NCBI RefSeq assembly: GCF_009749465.1
Contig: NZ_WBIS01000006.1
Coordinates: 101,450 to 165,449 of the forward strand
DNA: 64,000 bases
Source: Agromyces terreus
GTDB lineage: Bacteria > Actinomycetota > Actinomycetes > Actinomycetales > Microbacteriaceae
Reading direction: 5' to 3'
Positions 1-8,715 of this stretch are shown piece after piece (the first letter of the stretch is position 1; the number at the start of each line of letters is the position of its first letter). The translations under genes were made by a program, and so were the position numbers. A model generated the notes under the pieces. The model did not search any database. It had not been told where the DNA came from and worked only from the letters and a program-made list of their open reading frames with translations.

Positions 1-99
1 TCCCGTCGGCGCGACGAGGACCGCGAACGCCACCGCAGCGGCGGACGTGAGCGCGAGGGTTCGGACGGATCTGGATCGTGGTGCTGTCGTGCGCATCAT
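1..99 (-). CDS. N-terminus of a secreted protein (partial)
   Basis: Only the first 33 codons lie in the window; the gene runs off the left edge. The start reads MMRTTAPRSRSVRTLALTSA, a basic stretch followed by a hydrophobic Ala/Leu/Val segment, which is a Sec-type signal peptide. A GGAAGG ribosome binding site at 101-108 lies just upstream; the second ATG (96) has the better spacing, so the true start is either 99 or 96. A TATGCT -10 candidate lies at 146-151 on the same strand. Function cannot be told from this piece. Confidence 0.6.
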   Translation of the reverse strand, partial: MMRTTAPRSRSVRTLALTSAAAVAFAVLVAPTG

Positions 100-161
100 C
101 TTCCTTCCTCACGGACGTCACCCGTTGACGCCCGTTTGGGGGGCAAGCATATGAGGACGAC

Positions 162-177
162 CGCTTCCGCGGAAGCG
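162..177. promoter_or_regulatory. Perfect 16-bp palindrome, possible operator
   Basis: CGCTTCCGCGGAAGCG is perfectly self-complementary. It lies between the partial leftward gene and the thioredoxin gene, about 11 bp upstream of the leftward TATGCT box (146-151), so it overlaps the expected -35 position. A regulator site is an inference; no regulator gene is adjacent in the window. Confidence 0.3.
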
Positions 178-275
178 TCCTGCCGAGGATCGGGTCGCCG
201 ACGCAGGATTCCTGCGCGGGGCGCGGGCGGACGGCGATCAGCCGACTCCCACGCAGGAGAACGTAGGCTCGATGC

Positions 276-662
276 ATGGCTACCGTCGCACTGACCCTGG
301 AGACCTTCGAGAAGACGATCCTCGAGGGCGGCACCGTCTTCGTCGATTTCTGGGCCGGATGGTGCGGCCCGTGCATGCAGTTCGCGCCCAACTACGAGGC
401 CGCGTCCGAGGCCAACCCCGACCTCGTCTTCGCGAAGGTCGACACCGAAGACCAGCAGCAGCTCGCCGCGGCGATGAACATCACGTCGATCCCGACGATC
501 ATGGCCTTCAAGGACGGCATCGGCGTCTTCGCGCAGGCCGGCGCGCTCCCCCGCCCGGTCTTCGACGACCTCGTCTCGCAGGTGCGCGACCTCGACATGG
601 ACCAGGTGCGCGCCCAGATCGCCGCCGAGCAGTCCGACCAGGGCGCGCCCGTCGAGTCCTGA
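276..662 (+). CDS. Thioredoxin family protein
   Basis: Cytosolic disulfide reductase of 128 residues. The active site WCGPC is at residues 29-33, preceded by FVDFWAG as in classical thioredoxins, and the conserved cis-proline is P73 in SIPT. The protein is slightly longer than E. coli TrxA (108), with a charged C-terminal extension. The start ATG is 6 nt after TAGGCT (264-269), so the mRNA is probably leaderless. The gene stands alone, converging on the next gene with only a few bases between stop codons. Family assignment is sure; whether it is the main TrxA or an auxiliary thioredoxin is not. Confidence 0.93.
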   Translation: MATVALTLETFEKTILEGGTVFVDFWAGWCGPCMQFAPNYEAASEANPDLVFAKVDTEDQQQLAAAMNITSIPTIMAFKDGIGVFAQAGALPRPVFDDLVSQVRDLDMDQVRAQIAAEQSDQGAPVES

Positions 663-665
663 GGC

Positions 666-1277
666 TCAGCGCTCCGCGAGCACTCGCTCGAGACCGCTCG
701 TGTCGAGGTCGACGCCGAACGGGCGCGACTCCCCCGTGATGAGCGCCGGCACCCGCACGAACACGCCCTCGGTGCGGAGCGCGTCGAGTCGGTCGCGCCA
801 GGGTTCGCCGGCGGCATCCGGGAGGAATCCCGCATGACGCGGGCGGTCGCCGCCGACGAGCTGCACGCCCACCCGGTACCGGCGCGAGAGCCACCGGCTC
901 GCCCGCGGCACGAGCACCGCATGCTGCTCGGCGCCGCCGTGGATGCGGGCGAGGTCGATCGCCGCCTGATGCCGCCGCACGTCGGCCACCGGAACCACGG
1001 TGCGCACCTCGCGTTCGCGCCGCGGCGCGTCGAGCAGCTCGAGCCCGTCGAGGCTCGACAGATCGCCCCACCGATCGGGGTTCGCGACGCCCCGGCGGTC
1101 GCGCACGAGCGGCACGACGAGCCAGACGAGCGTCGCCGCGAGCGCCGCCGAATACGGCCAGAACAGCCACGGCGACGAGCTCGGCCGCACGAGCCCGGTG
1201 AACATCAGCAGCGCGATGAGCACGAGATACGGCGCCGGCTCCCACGCCAGGAGGGGCTTCGAGCGGGGTGCGGGCAT
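666..1277 (-). CDS. Hypothetical membrane protein (203 aa)
   Basis: I do not recognise a named family. The N-terminus carries two predicted membrane helices (about residues 17-33, ending LLMFTGLV, and 37-60, WPYSAALAATLVWLVVPLV), followed by a soluble Arg/Asp-rich C-terminal domain of about 135 residues that is probably cytoplasmic. The start MPAPRSK is chosen because the ATG is 7 nt downstream of TAGCCT (1285-1290), the leaderless pattern seen elsewhere here. A larger in-frame extension upstream has no promoter or translation signal and would run through the oxidoreductase and exporter genes, so it is not used. Confidence 0.7.
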   Translation of the reverse strand: MPAPRSKPLLAWEPAPYLVLIALLMFTGLVRPSSSPWLFWPYSAALAATLVWLVVPLVRDRRGVANPDRWGDLSSLDGLELLDAPRREREVRTVVPVADVRRHQAAIDLARIHGGAEQHAVLVPRASRWLSRRYRVGVQLVGGDRPRHAGFLPDAAGEPWRDRLDALRTEGVFVRVPALITGESRPFGVDLDTSGLERVLAER

Positions 1278-1339
1278 GCCTGTCAGGCTATCGCGACCGC
1301 TGCGACCGCCGAAAACGCCGGTCGGGGCATCCGCTCGGT

Positions 1340-2242
1340 TCAGCGCAGCGACGGCAGGCGCGACGCGACCTCGTCGAGCACGGCGCGATCGCCCGCGTAG
1401 ATGCCGTGCTCGCGCGGCCAGTGGGCGACGACGTCGGTGAAGCCGAGGGTGGCGGCGCGCCCGACGGCGTCCTCGAAGGCGTCGACGCTCGCGAGCGCGT
1501 AGCGCGCCGACGAGTCGAGCAGCAGCGTGCGCGGCACGGTCGCGGCGTCGCGCCCCGCGCTCGCGCAGGCGTCCTCGAACCGACGCGACAGCACGCCCGC
1601 GTAGGCCCACCACTGCTCGGTATCGTCGACGGAGCCCGCGGTGGTCACCCATCCGTCGCCGAGGCGCACCGCGAGCGCCATGGCCTTCGGCCCGTCGGCG
1701 GCGACGTGCAGCGGCATGCGGGGCGCCTGCGCGGGGGCGCCGACCATGCGGGCGTTCACGGCCCGATACCAGTCGCCCTCGTACGAGATGCCGGGAGCAT
1801 CGGATGCCGCAGCCGCGGGATCCTCGAAGCGCAGCAGCCCGTCGAGCGCCTCCGTGAACTCCGCGAACCGCTCGAAGCGCTCGAGCGGCGTGAGGAGCGG
1901 CTCGCCGAGGACGGTCGCGTCCCAGCCCGTGCCGCCTGAGCCGATGCCGAGCAGGAGGCGGCCGCCCGCGATCTGGTCGACGCTCGCGATGTCCTTCGCG
2001 AACGGCACCGGATGCCGGTAGTTGGGCGACGCGACGAACGTGCCGAGCTGGATGCGCTCGGTCACCATGGCGGCCGCCGTCAGCGTCGGCACGGTCGCGT
2101 GCCAGCGTTCGCCCGCGAGGTCGCGCCACGAGAGGTGGTCGTACGTCCAGGCGTGATCGAAGCCGTACTCCTCGGCGCCGCGCCAGAGCTCGGCGGCGGC
2201 CGGCCAGTCGGCCTGGGGCAGGATGCAGATTCCGAAGCGCAT
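1340..2242 (-). CDS. LLM-class (luciferase-like) oxidoreductase
   Basis: 300-residue TIM-barrel oxidoreductase of the bacterial luciferase superfamily using F420 or FMN. Diagnostic segments are MRFGICILPQ at the N-terminus, YDHLSW near residue 34, the SVDQIAGGRLLLGIGSGG block near 85-105 and LHVAADGPKAMALAVRLGDG near 180. The F420-type spacing and the actinobacterial host make F420 the likelier cofactor, but the substrate is unknown. The ATG follows TAGGCT (2249-2254) by 6 nt, so the transcript is probably leaderless. It ends 62 bp before the 203-residue membrane protein start. Confidence 0.88.
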   Translation of the reverse strand: MRFGICILPQADWPAAAELWRGAEEYGFDHAWTYDHLSWRDLAGERWHATVPTLTAAAMVTERIQLGTFVASPNYRHPVPFAKDIASVDQIAGGRLLLGIGSGGTGWDATVLGEPLLTPLERFERFAEFTEALDGLLRFEDPAAAASDAPGISYEGDWYRAVNARMVGAPAQAPRMPLHVAADGPKAMALAVRLGDGWVTTAGSVDDTEQWWAYAGVLSRRFEDACASAGRDAATVPRTLLLDSSARYALASVDAFEDAVGRAATLGFTDVVAHWPREHGIYAGDRAVLDEVASRLPSLR

Positions 2243-2251
2243 GCCGGAAGC

Positions 2252-3286
2252 CTAGATGCCCTGGCGTTCGACGGAGCCGGTCACCGCCGGGAACTGGTGC
2301 GGCGGATCGGCCTCCACCGGGATGTCGAGCGGCATCGGCTCGGCGCCGAGCGGGAGGTCGGGCTCCGCCGCGACGAGACCCGGCGCCGGCCGCTCGAACC
2401 GCACGAGCACGATGCCGCCGAGGATCAGCGCCCCGCCGAGGAACTGGATCGGGCCGATCGCCTCCCCGAGCAGGATCCAGGCGACGACGGCCGCGAAGAC
2501 GACCTCGGACAGCCCGAGGAAGGACGCGAGCCTCGTGCCGAGGATCTGGATCGCCATGATGCCGGACACGTACGCGAACGCGGTCGACAGGACGCCGACC
2601 GTGATCACGGGCGCCCACCAGGGGGCCGACGTGCCGAAGAACGCGACCTCGCCGAAGTGCGCCTCGAAGGGCACGACGCCGATGACGAGCGAGAGCCCGA
2701 GCACGAGGCATCCGATGAACAGGCCGACCGCCGCGAGCGCGATCGGCGGGATGCCGGCGTCGCTGCGTTCGCCGATGACGTAGTACACCGCGACGCCGAC
2801 CATGGCGACGGCGGCGAAGGCGATGCCGAGCGGGTCGATCGCGCCGCCCGCCGGCCCGATGACGAGGACGAGGCCGGTGATCGCGACGACCGAGCCCGCG
2901 AGGACGACGACCTGCGGCATGTGCCGCGTGCGCATCCAGGCGAACGCGACGAGCGCGACCGGGGCCAGGTACTCGATGAGCAGCGCCGTGCTCACGGGGA
3001 TGCGCGCGATCGACATGTAGAACGCGAGCTGCACGCCGGCGACCGCGACGACCGAGTACACGAGCACGGTCCACTTCGCGCGCCAGAGCGGGCGCAGGTC
3101 GAACCGCAGCGCGATCAGCCCGGGCACGAGGAGCACGATCGCCCCGACGAGCACCCGGAAGAACACGGCCGCGCCTGGCGACCAGCCGGACTCGAGCAGG
3201 GGCTTCACGATCGCGCCGCCCGCGCCGAAGGCGAGGCCCGAGGCCAGGCCGATCATGATCCCGAGGATGCCGCGTGAAGCACGCAT
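2252..3286 (-). CDS. EamA/DMT-family transporter
   Basis: 344-residue inner-membrane protein with ten predicted helices in two repeated EamA halves (about residues 5-145 and 155-300), the drug/metabolite transporter layout. The first half includes GAIVKPLLESGWSP and ALLIEYLAPVALVAFAW, typical of the family. A hydrophilic tail of about 40 residues after the last helix is Pro/Glu rich. Substrate cannot be inferred; amino acid or metabolite export is usual. It is read in the same direction as the oxidoreductase, with 9 bp between its stop and the oxidoreductase start, yet the latter has its own TAGGCT box. Confidence 0.88.
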   Translation of the reverse strand: MRASRGILGIMIGLASGLAFGAGGAIVKPLLESGWSPGAAVFFRVLVGAIVLLVPGLIALRFDLRPLWRAKWTVLVYSVVAVAGVQLAFYMSIARIPVSTALLIEYLAPVALVAFAWMRTRHMPQVVVLAGSVVAITGLVLVIGPAGGAIDPLGIAFAAVAMVGVAVYYVIGERSDAGIPPIALAAVGLFIGCLVLGLSLVIGVVPFEAHFGEVAFFGTSAPWWAPVITVGVLSTAFAYVSGIMAIQILGTRLASFLGLSEVVFAAVVAWILLGEAIGPIQFLGGALILGGIVLVRFERPAPGLVAAEPDLPLGAEPMPLDIPVEADPPHQFPAVTGSVERQGI

Positions 3287-3380
3287 TCCGACACCGTTCC
3301 ATCCGCTCGCGAGTCGACCCCCGTCATGGTCGAAACTCGTTATGCTCGTGACAGTACTCGTGAAGATCGTCAGGAGTCAA

Positions 3381-3929
3381 ATGTTTTTCACCCATGACAC
3401 CGAGGCGGCGCTCGCCTTCGCCGCGGCCCTCACCGACACCGCGCCCGCGGCATCCGATTCCGGAGACGACGAACTCCGCACCGTCGCCGGCCTCAGCGAC
3501 CTGCTGAGCCGATGGGGGTTCTCCGGCCGACACGACCGAGACGCCCGCGAACTCGCCGAGGTGCGTGAGGCCCGCGACGTGCTCCGCGGGCTCTGGCTCC
3601 TCGAACGCGACGCCGCCGCCGACGCCGTCAACGACCTGCTCGCCGAGGCGCAGGCGCTCCCCCGGCTCGTGCGCCACGACGACCTCGACTGGCACATCCA
3701 CGCCGTCGCCCTGGACGAGCCGCTCGCCACCCGCATCCTCGTCGAGGCCGCGATGGCCTTCGTCGACGTCATCCGCTCCGACCAGATGGAACGCCTCCGC
3801 ATCTGCGACGCCGACGACTGCGAGAGCCTCTACGTCGACCTCTCGAAGAACGGTTCGCGCCGCTTCTGCACCAGCCGATGCGGCAACCGCATGGCCGTGC
3901 GGGCCTATCGCGCCCGCGGCGAGGACTGA
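3381..3929 (+). CDS. CGNR zinc-finger protein (putative regulator)
   Basis: 182 residues. The C-terminus carries a CGNR-type zinc finger: ICDADDC near 142-148, then RRFCTSRCGNRMAVRAYR near 162-178, giving four Cys for zinc and the name-giving CGNR. The N-terminal domain is the ABATE-type stress-response domain usual in this family, here starting MFFTHDTEAALAFAAAL. These proteins are thought to be DNA-binding regulators. The start is set by AGGAGT at 3372-3377; a TATGCT box lies at 3341-3346, so this gene has a leader, unlike many neighbours. Confidence 0.87.
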   Translation: MFFTHDTEAALAFAAALTDTAPAASDSGDDELRTVAGLSDLLSRWGFSGRHDRDARELAEVREARDVLRGLWLLERDAAADAVNDLLAEAQALPRLVRHDDLDWHIHAVALDEPLATRILVEAAMAFVDVIRSDQMERLRICDADDCESLYVDLSKNGSRRFCTSRCGNRMAVRAYRARGED

Positions 3930-3960
3930 CGCGCGGCGACGGCCTCGACGACGCGGCCGG

Positions 3961-4686
3961 TCAGCACCCGGCGTCGACGCGCACGATCGCGTCGAGGTCG
4001 CCGGGCGACACGGTGAGCTCGTAGGAGAGGAGCACCGCGGCGAACCGGTCGACGTAGGTGCAGGCGTACCCGGTCGCCGGCGGCATCCACTCGGCCGGGC
4101 CCGAGTCGGACTTCGCCTGATTCGCGGGGCCGTCGACCGCGAGCAGGTTCGCCGGGTCGTTCGCGAACGCGGCCCGGCGATCGTCGGTCCAGGTCGAGGC
4201 GCCGTGCTGCCACGCGTACGACAGCGGCACGACGTGGTCGATCTGCACGGCATCGGACGTGTCGGGCCCGCGCACGAACGAGATGACCGTGTTCGTGTAC
4301 GGGTCGGTGAGCGTGCCCGTGCGCACGACGCAGTCCGCGCTGTCGGAGCGGAAGCGCACGTCGGCCAGATCGCGGATCAGCACGTCGTTGCGGGTGTCGC
4401 AGCCGTTGCCGTCGACGTCGAGCCAGGCCTCGCCGAACCGGTCGCGATCGTACGGCTGCGTCGCACCGCCCTCGGCCACGACGAGCCGCGCGAGGTCGGG
4501 GTCGACCGTGCCCGCGCCGTCGCCGGGCCCGCCGGCCCCGTCGCTCGCGGCCGGCGGGAGCCACGCGTCGCCGGCCTCCGAGCGCATGCCGTCGGGCCCG
4601 TACAGGTACACCCATGCCGCCACGACGACCAGGGCGATGACGAGCATGGGCGCCGTGATGCGGCGGGAACGTCGGCGACGGGGCAT
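3961..4686 (-). CDS. Secreted/anchored HNH endonuclease (DUF1524 type)
   Basis: 241 residues. After a basic start (MPRRRRSRR) comes one membrane helix (about 13-30), so the nuclease domain is outside the cell or anchored. The domain has the DUF1524/HNH pattern: AWLDVDGNGCDTRNDVLIRD near 90-110, IDHVVPLSYAW carrying the catalytic His near 150, and DPANLLAVDGPANQAKSD with the Asn and Lys of the motif. Such secreted nucleases are common in actinobacteria and probably scavenge DNA. The start lies 6 nt after GAGAAT (4693-4698), a weak -10 match. Confidence 0.85.
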   Translation of the reverse strand: MPRRRRSRRITAPMLVIALVVVAAWVYLYGPDGMRSEAGDAWLPPAASDGAGGPGDGAGTVDPDLARLVVAEGGATQPYDRDRFGEAWLDVDGNGCDTRNDVLIRDLADVRFRSDSADCVVRTGTLTDPYTNTVISFVRGPDTSDAVQIDHVVPLSYAWQHGASTWTDDRRAAFANDPANLLAVDGPANQAKSDSGPAEWMPPATGYACTYVDRFAAVLLSYELTVSPGDLDAIVRVDAGC

Positions 4687-4774
4687 CCGACCATTCTCCC
4701 GCGGCCCGACGGGTCCGGCCGACATGGCCGCGCGCGCGAGCCCGGGGCCCGCGATGCCGAATAGAATCGGCCGG

Positions 4775-7700
4775 GTGACTCGCCAAGACCGACCCGACGA
4801 CGAGTCCGCCCCCGATCGTTCCGCGGCCGCCGGGGCGATGCCCGCCGAGGCGATCGCCGACGAGCGGCCGAGGCACACGCCGCTCTGGTCCCTGCTCTCC
4901 GGCTGGCTGCTCGGGCTCGAGGCGTGGCTGCGCTCGCACGGCGGCAGAGGCCTCCGCCGCGGCATCCGCGTCTTCTGGGCGGCCGTCGCAGCGGCCGGCG
5001 TGTGGCTGCTGATCGGGCCCGTGATCAACGCGCCGCTCACCCTCGACGACATCACCTCGTCGGCGGGCTCGGCGACCGACGACTGGATCGCACGGGAGTT
5101 CGCGGCCGACTACCGCATCTCGCGCGACGACGACGGCCGGCTTCGGGCCGAGGTCGAGGAGCGCATCGACGCGTTCTTCCCCCACGACGTCGACGAGACG
5201 GGCATCGAGCGGGTGCTCGCGACCGAGTACGAGGGCCACGCCCTGGAGCCATCGGCGATCAGCGCCGAGCTCGACGGCGAACCGGTCGCGGTCGAGATCG
5301 AGCGCGGCCCCACGACGCTCACGGTCGCGATCGACGCCGGCGAGCGCCTCACCGGCGACCACGACGTCGTGCTGCGATACCGCATGCAGGATCTCGCATA
5401 TCCCGCCGACGACGAGGCGACCGGCACGACCGTCGACCTCTTGGAGTGGGACGTGTTCGGCCCGTCGTGGCCGCAGGCCTTCGCCGGGCTCGACGTCGCG
5501 ATCACGATGCCCGACGAACTCGCCGACGAGCTCATCCGGCCCCCGCGCGGTGCGCTCGCGTGGTTGCTCGTCGGCGGCGGCGAGTGGCTGGAGCCCGAGG
5601 CCGACAGCCCTGCCGGGTCGACGACCTTCCGCCTGGTGAACGACCAGAACATCCCGCCGCACGCGCAGGCGTGGTTCACGATGAGCTTCGAGTCCGGCAC
5701 CTTCACGATGCCGCCGAACTCGCCGTGGTTCATCGTGCAGACGTTCGGGCCGGTCGTTCCGCTCGTGCTCCTCGCGGTCGCCCTGCTGTTCGCGCTGGCC
5801 GCCCGCGCGGTGGCGTGGGCGGATGCCAGGGGCCGGCCCTGGTTCCTCGCCCGCCACGACCCTCCCGACACGTCGCCCGCGATCGCGGCGCATGTGCTCG
5901 GCGCACCGCTGGCGATGGAGCTCGCGGTATCGCTCGACCGCATCCCGTCGAAGCCGGTGCGCGGCGTCGAAGGCCGGGCGCAGCGCATCGACGCCGCGCG
6001 GGCCGCGCGCCGCACCGGCCGGCTCGGCAACCTGCCCCGCGCGCTCGCACGGTACTGGTTCGGCGCCGAGCGGCGGGCCGTGGTCGCCGACGGGCTGCGC
6101 CGTGTGCCGAGGGGATTCGTGCGCGACGCGTTCCTCGCCGCTCCCCCGGCGCTCATGCTCGTGCAGTGGGGGCTCGTCCGACAGCTCTCGCATCAGACGA
6201 CGCTCTCGATCGTCTGGTGGCCCGTCGCGTTCGTGCTCGTCTCGACCGTGCTCGCGGCGCTCGTCATGTGGATCGCCTGGTCCTCGCGCCCGCTCACGCG
6301 GCGCGGCGCACTGCTGAAGCAGGACCTGCTCGGCGTCGAGGTGTACGCCGAGCGCACGCAATTGCTCGACCGCGGGCCGGCGACCGACCCTGCGATGCCG
6401 TATGCGGTGCTCGGCGGCGACGCCGGATCGAGCGGCCGCCGGGTGGGTGCGCTGCTCGAGGCCGAACTCGGCGACGTCGAGCTCGCGAAGGGCTGGCAGA
6501 CCCCCGGATACCTCGGCTGGGCCCGCCTGCTCGTGATCGGCGCCTCGGTGCTGCTGCTCCCGGCCATGATCGTGCTCATGGCTCGCGTGCCGAATCCGTA
6601 CGACACGTACCGCGAGTACGCCGCCTACGACCAGGACGTCCCCGGCACCCTCTGGACGAACGTCGAGTCGGCGGACATCGTGGGCGAGCTCACCCGGGGC
6701 GCCGACGGCGCGGCCGTGGTCGAGGTCACCGAGCGCTACACGGTGGCGTTCGACGACTCGAGCAGCCAGGTGCCCCAGTTCGCGAATCAGTGGCCCGACC
6801 TCGTCGACGGCCAGTCGCTCGGGCTGCGGGTCGATGCGGTGCGCCTCGACGGTGCGGATGCCCCGTACCTCACGACACGCGACGGCGACACGCTCCTGAT
6901 GCGCACCGCGTTCACCGAGGTGCTCTCCGGCACGCACGACCTCGAGATCGACTACACCCTCGGTTCCGCGGCGTTCGCCGTGCCGGGCGATGACGGCGGC
7001 CCGAGATCCGGGCCGATCGTCGACCGGGTGCGCTGGGCGGCGCTCATCGAGGACTGGCACTACAGCGGGCTCTGGCGCGATCCCGAGACGCACGAGTTCG
7101 CGCCGACCCGGGTCGAGTTCCGCATCGGCGAGGAGCTCTCGGCGCTCGCCCTGCAGTCGGGCTGGATCACCCTCGACACGAGCGGCGACGGCCCGGCCGC
7201 GCAATGGCCCGAGACGGTCGTGCCCTTCGGCGAGGTCGACGGCGGGTACCCCGGTGTCGAGCTCTCCGAGCACGGCACCGAGGAGACCGTCGACGAGTCC
7301 GACGGCGAGCTCACCGCCTCCCTGGCGCTCGAGGACACGGAGTACGGGCTCCCCTTGCAGATCACGGCCGACGACCTCGGCGTTCGCCTCGACTTCCCGG
7401 CGGGCACCTTCACCGGCCCCGACGAGCGGGCGATGCACGAGAGCCGGGCGATCGCCGCCCTGCCGTTCACCGTCGTGCTGGGTCTCGAGCTGCTCGCCAT
7501 CGCGATCGGGGCGGCGGGCATCCTCGTCGGCCTCCGGCGCGCCCCGATGGGCTTCCGGCGCGGGGTGTTCCGCGACCTGCTGGTGTGGACCGCACCGCTG
7601 GCCACGCTCACGGCCTTCGTCGGGTTCGTGTGGCTGACCGGCGACATCCCGGCCGACCACCCCGTGATCCCGCAGATCGGCTGGCCGTTGCTCGTCGCCG

Positions 7701-7813
7701 CGGTCACGACGGTCGCGGCGCTCGTGCTCACCCGGCGGGGCCGTGCTCCCGGTGCGCCGCGGCGATCGAAGGCGCGGGCCGGGTCGGCCTCCACGCCGAA
7801 GGGACGGTCGTGA
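4775..7813 (+). CDS. Large DUF2207-like membrane protein (1012 aa)
   Basis: The protein begins with a cytoplasmic Asp/Ala-rich segment, then a helix (about 60-83, ending in LLIGPVI), a first extracytoplasmic domain, a helix pair near 325-350 and 450-495, a helix near 585-605, a second extracytoplasmic domain and three C-terminal helices. The two outside domains resemble DUF2207 ectodomains (DHDVVLRYRMQ and TYNVxF-like repeats), suggesting an internal duplication; this is by eye. GTG 4775 is preferred over ATG 4754 because it lies 7 nt after TAGAAT (4762-4767). The stop overlaps the next gene (GTGA), so the two are coupled. Function unknown. Confidence 0.75.
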   Translation: MTRQDRPDDESAPDRSAAAGAMPAEAIADERPRHTPLWSLLSGWLLGLEAWLRSHGGRGLRRGIRVFWAAVAAAGVWLLIGPVINAPLTLDDITSSAGSATDDWIAREFAADYRISRDDDGRLRAEVEERIDAFFPHDVDETGIERVLATEYEGHALEPSAISAELDGEPVAVEIERGPTTLTVAIDAGERLTGDHDVVLRYRMQDLAYPADDEATGTTVDLLEWDVFGPSWPQAFAGLDVAITMPDELADELIRPPRGALAWLLVGGGEWLEPEADSPAGSTTFRLVNDQNIPPHAQAWFTMSFESGTFTMPPNSPWFIVQTFGPVVPLVLLAVALLFALAARAVAWADARGRPWFLARHDPPDTSPAIAAHVLGAPLAMELAVSLDRIPSKPVRGVEGRAQRIDAARAARRTGRLGNLPRALARYWFGAERRAVVADGLRRVPRGFVRDAFLAAPPALMLVQWGLVRQLSHQTTLSIVWWPVAFVLVSTVLAALVMWIAWSSRPLTRRGALLKQDLLGVEVYAERTQLLDRGPATDPAMPYAVLGGDAGSSGRRVGALLEAELGDVELAKGWQTPGYLGWARLLVIGASVLLLPAMIVLMARVPNPYDTYREYAAYDQDVPGTLWTNVESADIVGELTRGADGAAVVEVTERYTVAFDDSSSQVPQFANQWPDLVDGQSLGLRVDAVRLDGADAPYLTTRDGDTLLMRTAFTEVLSGTHDLEIDYTLGSAAFAVPGDDGGPRSGPIVDRVRWAALIEDWHYSGLWRDPETHEFAPTRVEFRIGEELSALALQSGWITLDTSGDGPAAQWPETVVPFGEVDGGYPGVELSEHGTEETVDESDGELTASLALEDTEYGLPLQITADDLGVRLDFPAGTFTGPDERAMHESRAIAALPFTVVLGLELLAIAIGAAGILVGLRRAPMGFRRGVFRDLLVWTAPLATLTAFVGFVWLTGDIPADHPVIPQIGWPLLVAAVTTVAALVLTRRGRAPGAPRRSKARAGSASTPKGRS

Positions 7814-8583
7814 ACGGCCGCCGCCTCGCCGCCGCAGGGGCGGTCGTGGCGGTCGCCCTGCTGCTGAGCGGGTGCGTCCCCGAGTACTTCGCCAAGATCA
7901 ACGCCGGCCAGCAGCGTGTCGACACGGAGGTCGAGGAGGCCGGACTCGAGGCATCCGTCGATGCCGATTATTCCTGCACGGGCGCGCTGCCCTTCACCGC
8001 GACCACGTGCCGCGCAGCCGTGACCGTGACGACCGACGACCTCGACGTCATCGAGAGGGCCGCGGAGCTCGAGGCCCTGCGCGCCGAGACCGACGGGCGT
8101 TCGTGGACCGTCGTCTACCGCGGAACGACCTACTGGGCGGAGCCCGACAACCTCGCCCAGCTGCCCGTGGTCGACGGCACCCTGCCCACGGGCGTCACGA
8201 TCGACCGGGTCGAGATCGGCGACGCTCGGGTCGGCATCGCGCTGACGGATGTCACGAGCTTCGAGCAACTCTGCGCCCTCGGCGAGGAGCAGACCTCAGC
8301 CGGCATCATCACGTCGCGCGTGGAGGGCCGCACCGATCTCGAAGTCCGACTCGACGCCGTGGATGACGCCGCCTTCGCCGACGCATGCGACCTCGGCGAC
8401 GCGGCCATCGACTCGCTCGGCCTGAGCACACTGACCAGGGTCGGCATCGGACCCGACGACGCGGGCGGGCTGACGCTCACGATCATCCCGAAGACGCAGG
8501 ACGCGCTCGATGCCGCACGCGAGTGGGTCGCCGCCGTCGCGATTCCGGAGGGCGTCGACGTCGACGCGTCGGTCTACTACTGA
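7810..8583 (+). CDS. Putative lipoprotein (257 aa)
   Basis: The GTG start overlaps the stop of the DUF2207-like gene by 4 bp, so it is translated by coupling. The N-terminus is a lipoprotein signal: hydrophobic AVVAVALLLSGC with the lipobox LLSGC (Cys at residue 21), so the mature protein would be lipid-anchored on the outside of the membrane. The remaining 235 residues are acidic, soluble and unlike any family I recognise; two Cys pairs (SCTGALPFTATTC and CALGEE...CDLGD) could form disulfides. Its partner is presumably the upstream membrane protein. Confidence 0.8.
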   Translation: MNGRRLAAAGAVVAVALLLSGCVPEYFAKINAGQQRVDTEVEEAGLEASVDADYSCTGALPFTATTCRAAVTVTTDDLDVIERAAELEALRAETDGRSWTVVYRGTTYWAEPDNLAQLPVVDGTLPTGVTIDRVEIGDARVGIALTDVTSFEQLCALGEEQTSAGIITSRVEGRTDLEVRLDAVDDAAFADACDLGDAAIDSLGLSTLTRVGIGPDDAGGLTLTIIPKTQDALDAAREWVAAVAIPEGVDVDASVYY

Positions 8584-8585
8584 GT

Positions 8586-8638
8586 GCATGACGAAGGCCG
8601 GGCGCATGACGAGGGCCGGGCGCATGACGAAGGCCCCC
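8586..8638. repeat. Three 18-bp tandem repeats feeding a terminator
   Basis: Units begin at 8586, 8604 and 8622, each starting GCATGACGA(A/G)GGCC. The third unit runs directly into the left arm of the terminator at 8629, so each unit contains a copy of part of the terminator arm. They lie right after the lipoprotein stop codon. Confidence 0.8.
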
Positions 8639-8670
8639 GGCCGGCTCGTGAGAGCGGGGCGGGGGCCTTC
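8629..8670. terminator. Bidirectional hairpin terminator between lipoprotein and rpsO
   Basis: GAAGGCCCCCG (8629-8639) pairs perfectly with CGGGGGCCTTC (8660-8670), loop of 20 nt. It sits between convergent genes; no T-run follows, as is usual in this GC range. Confidence 0.75.
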
Positions 8671-8715
8671 GCAAGAAGTTCGCGGTATCAGCGAGAGCCG
8701 CGTCGGGAACGACGC

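Noticed and set aside
3905..7660. A leftward open frame of about 1250 codons under the DUF2207-like gene
   Set aside because: His/Arg/Gly-rich nonsense antisense to a gene with membrane helices and a good promoter; it also overlaps the HNH gene.
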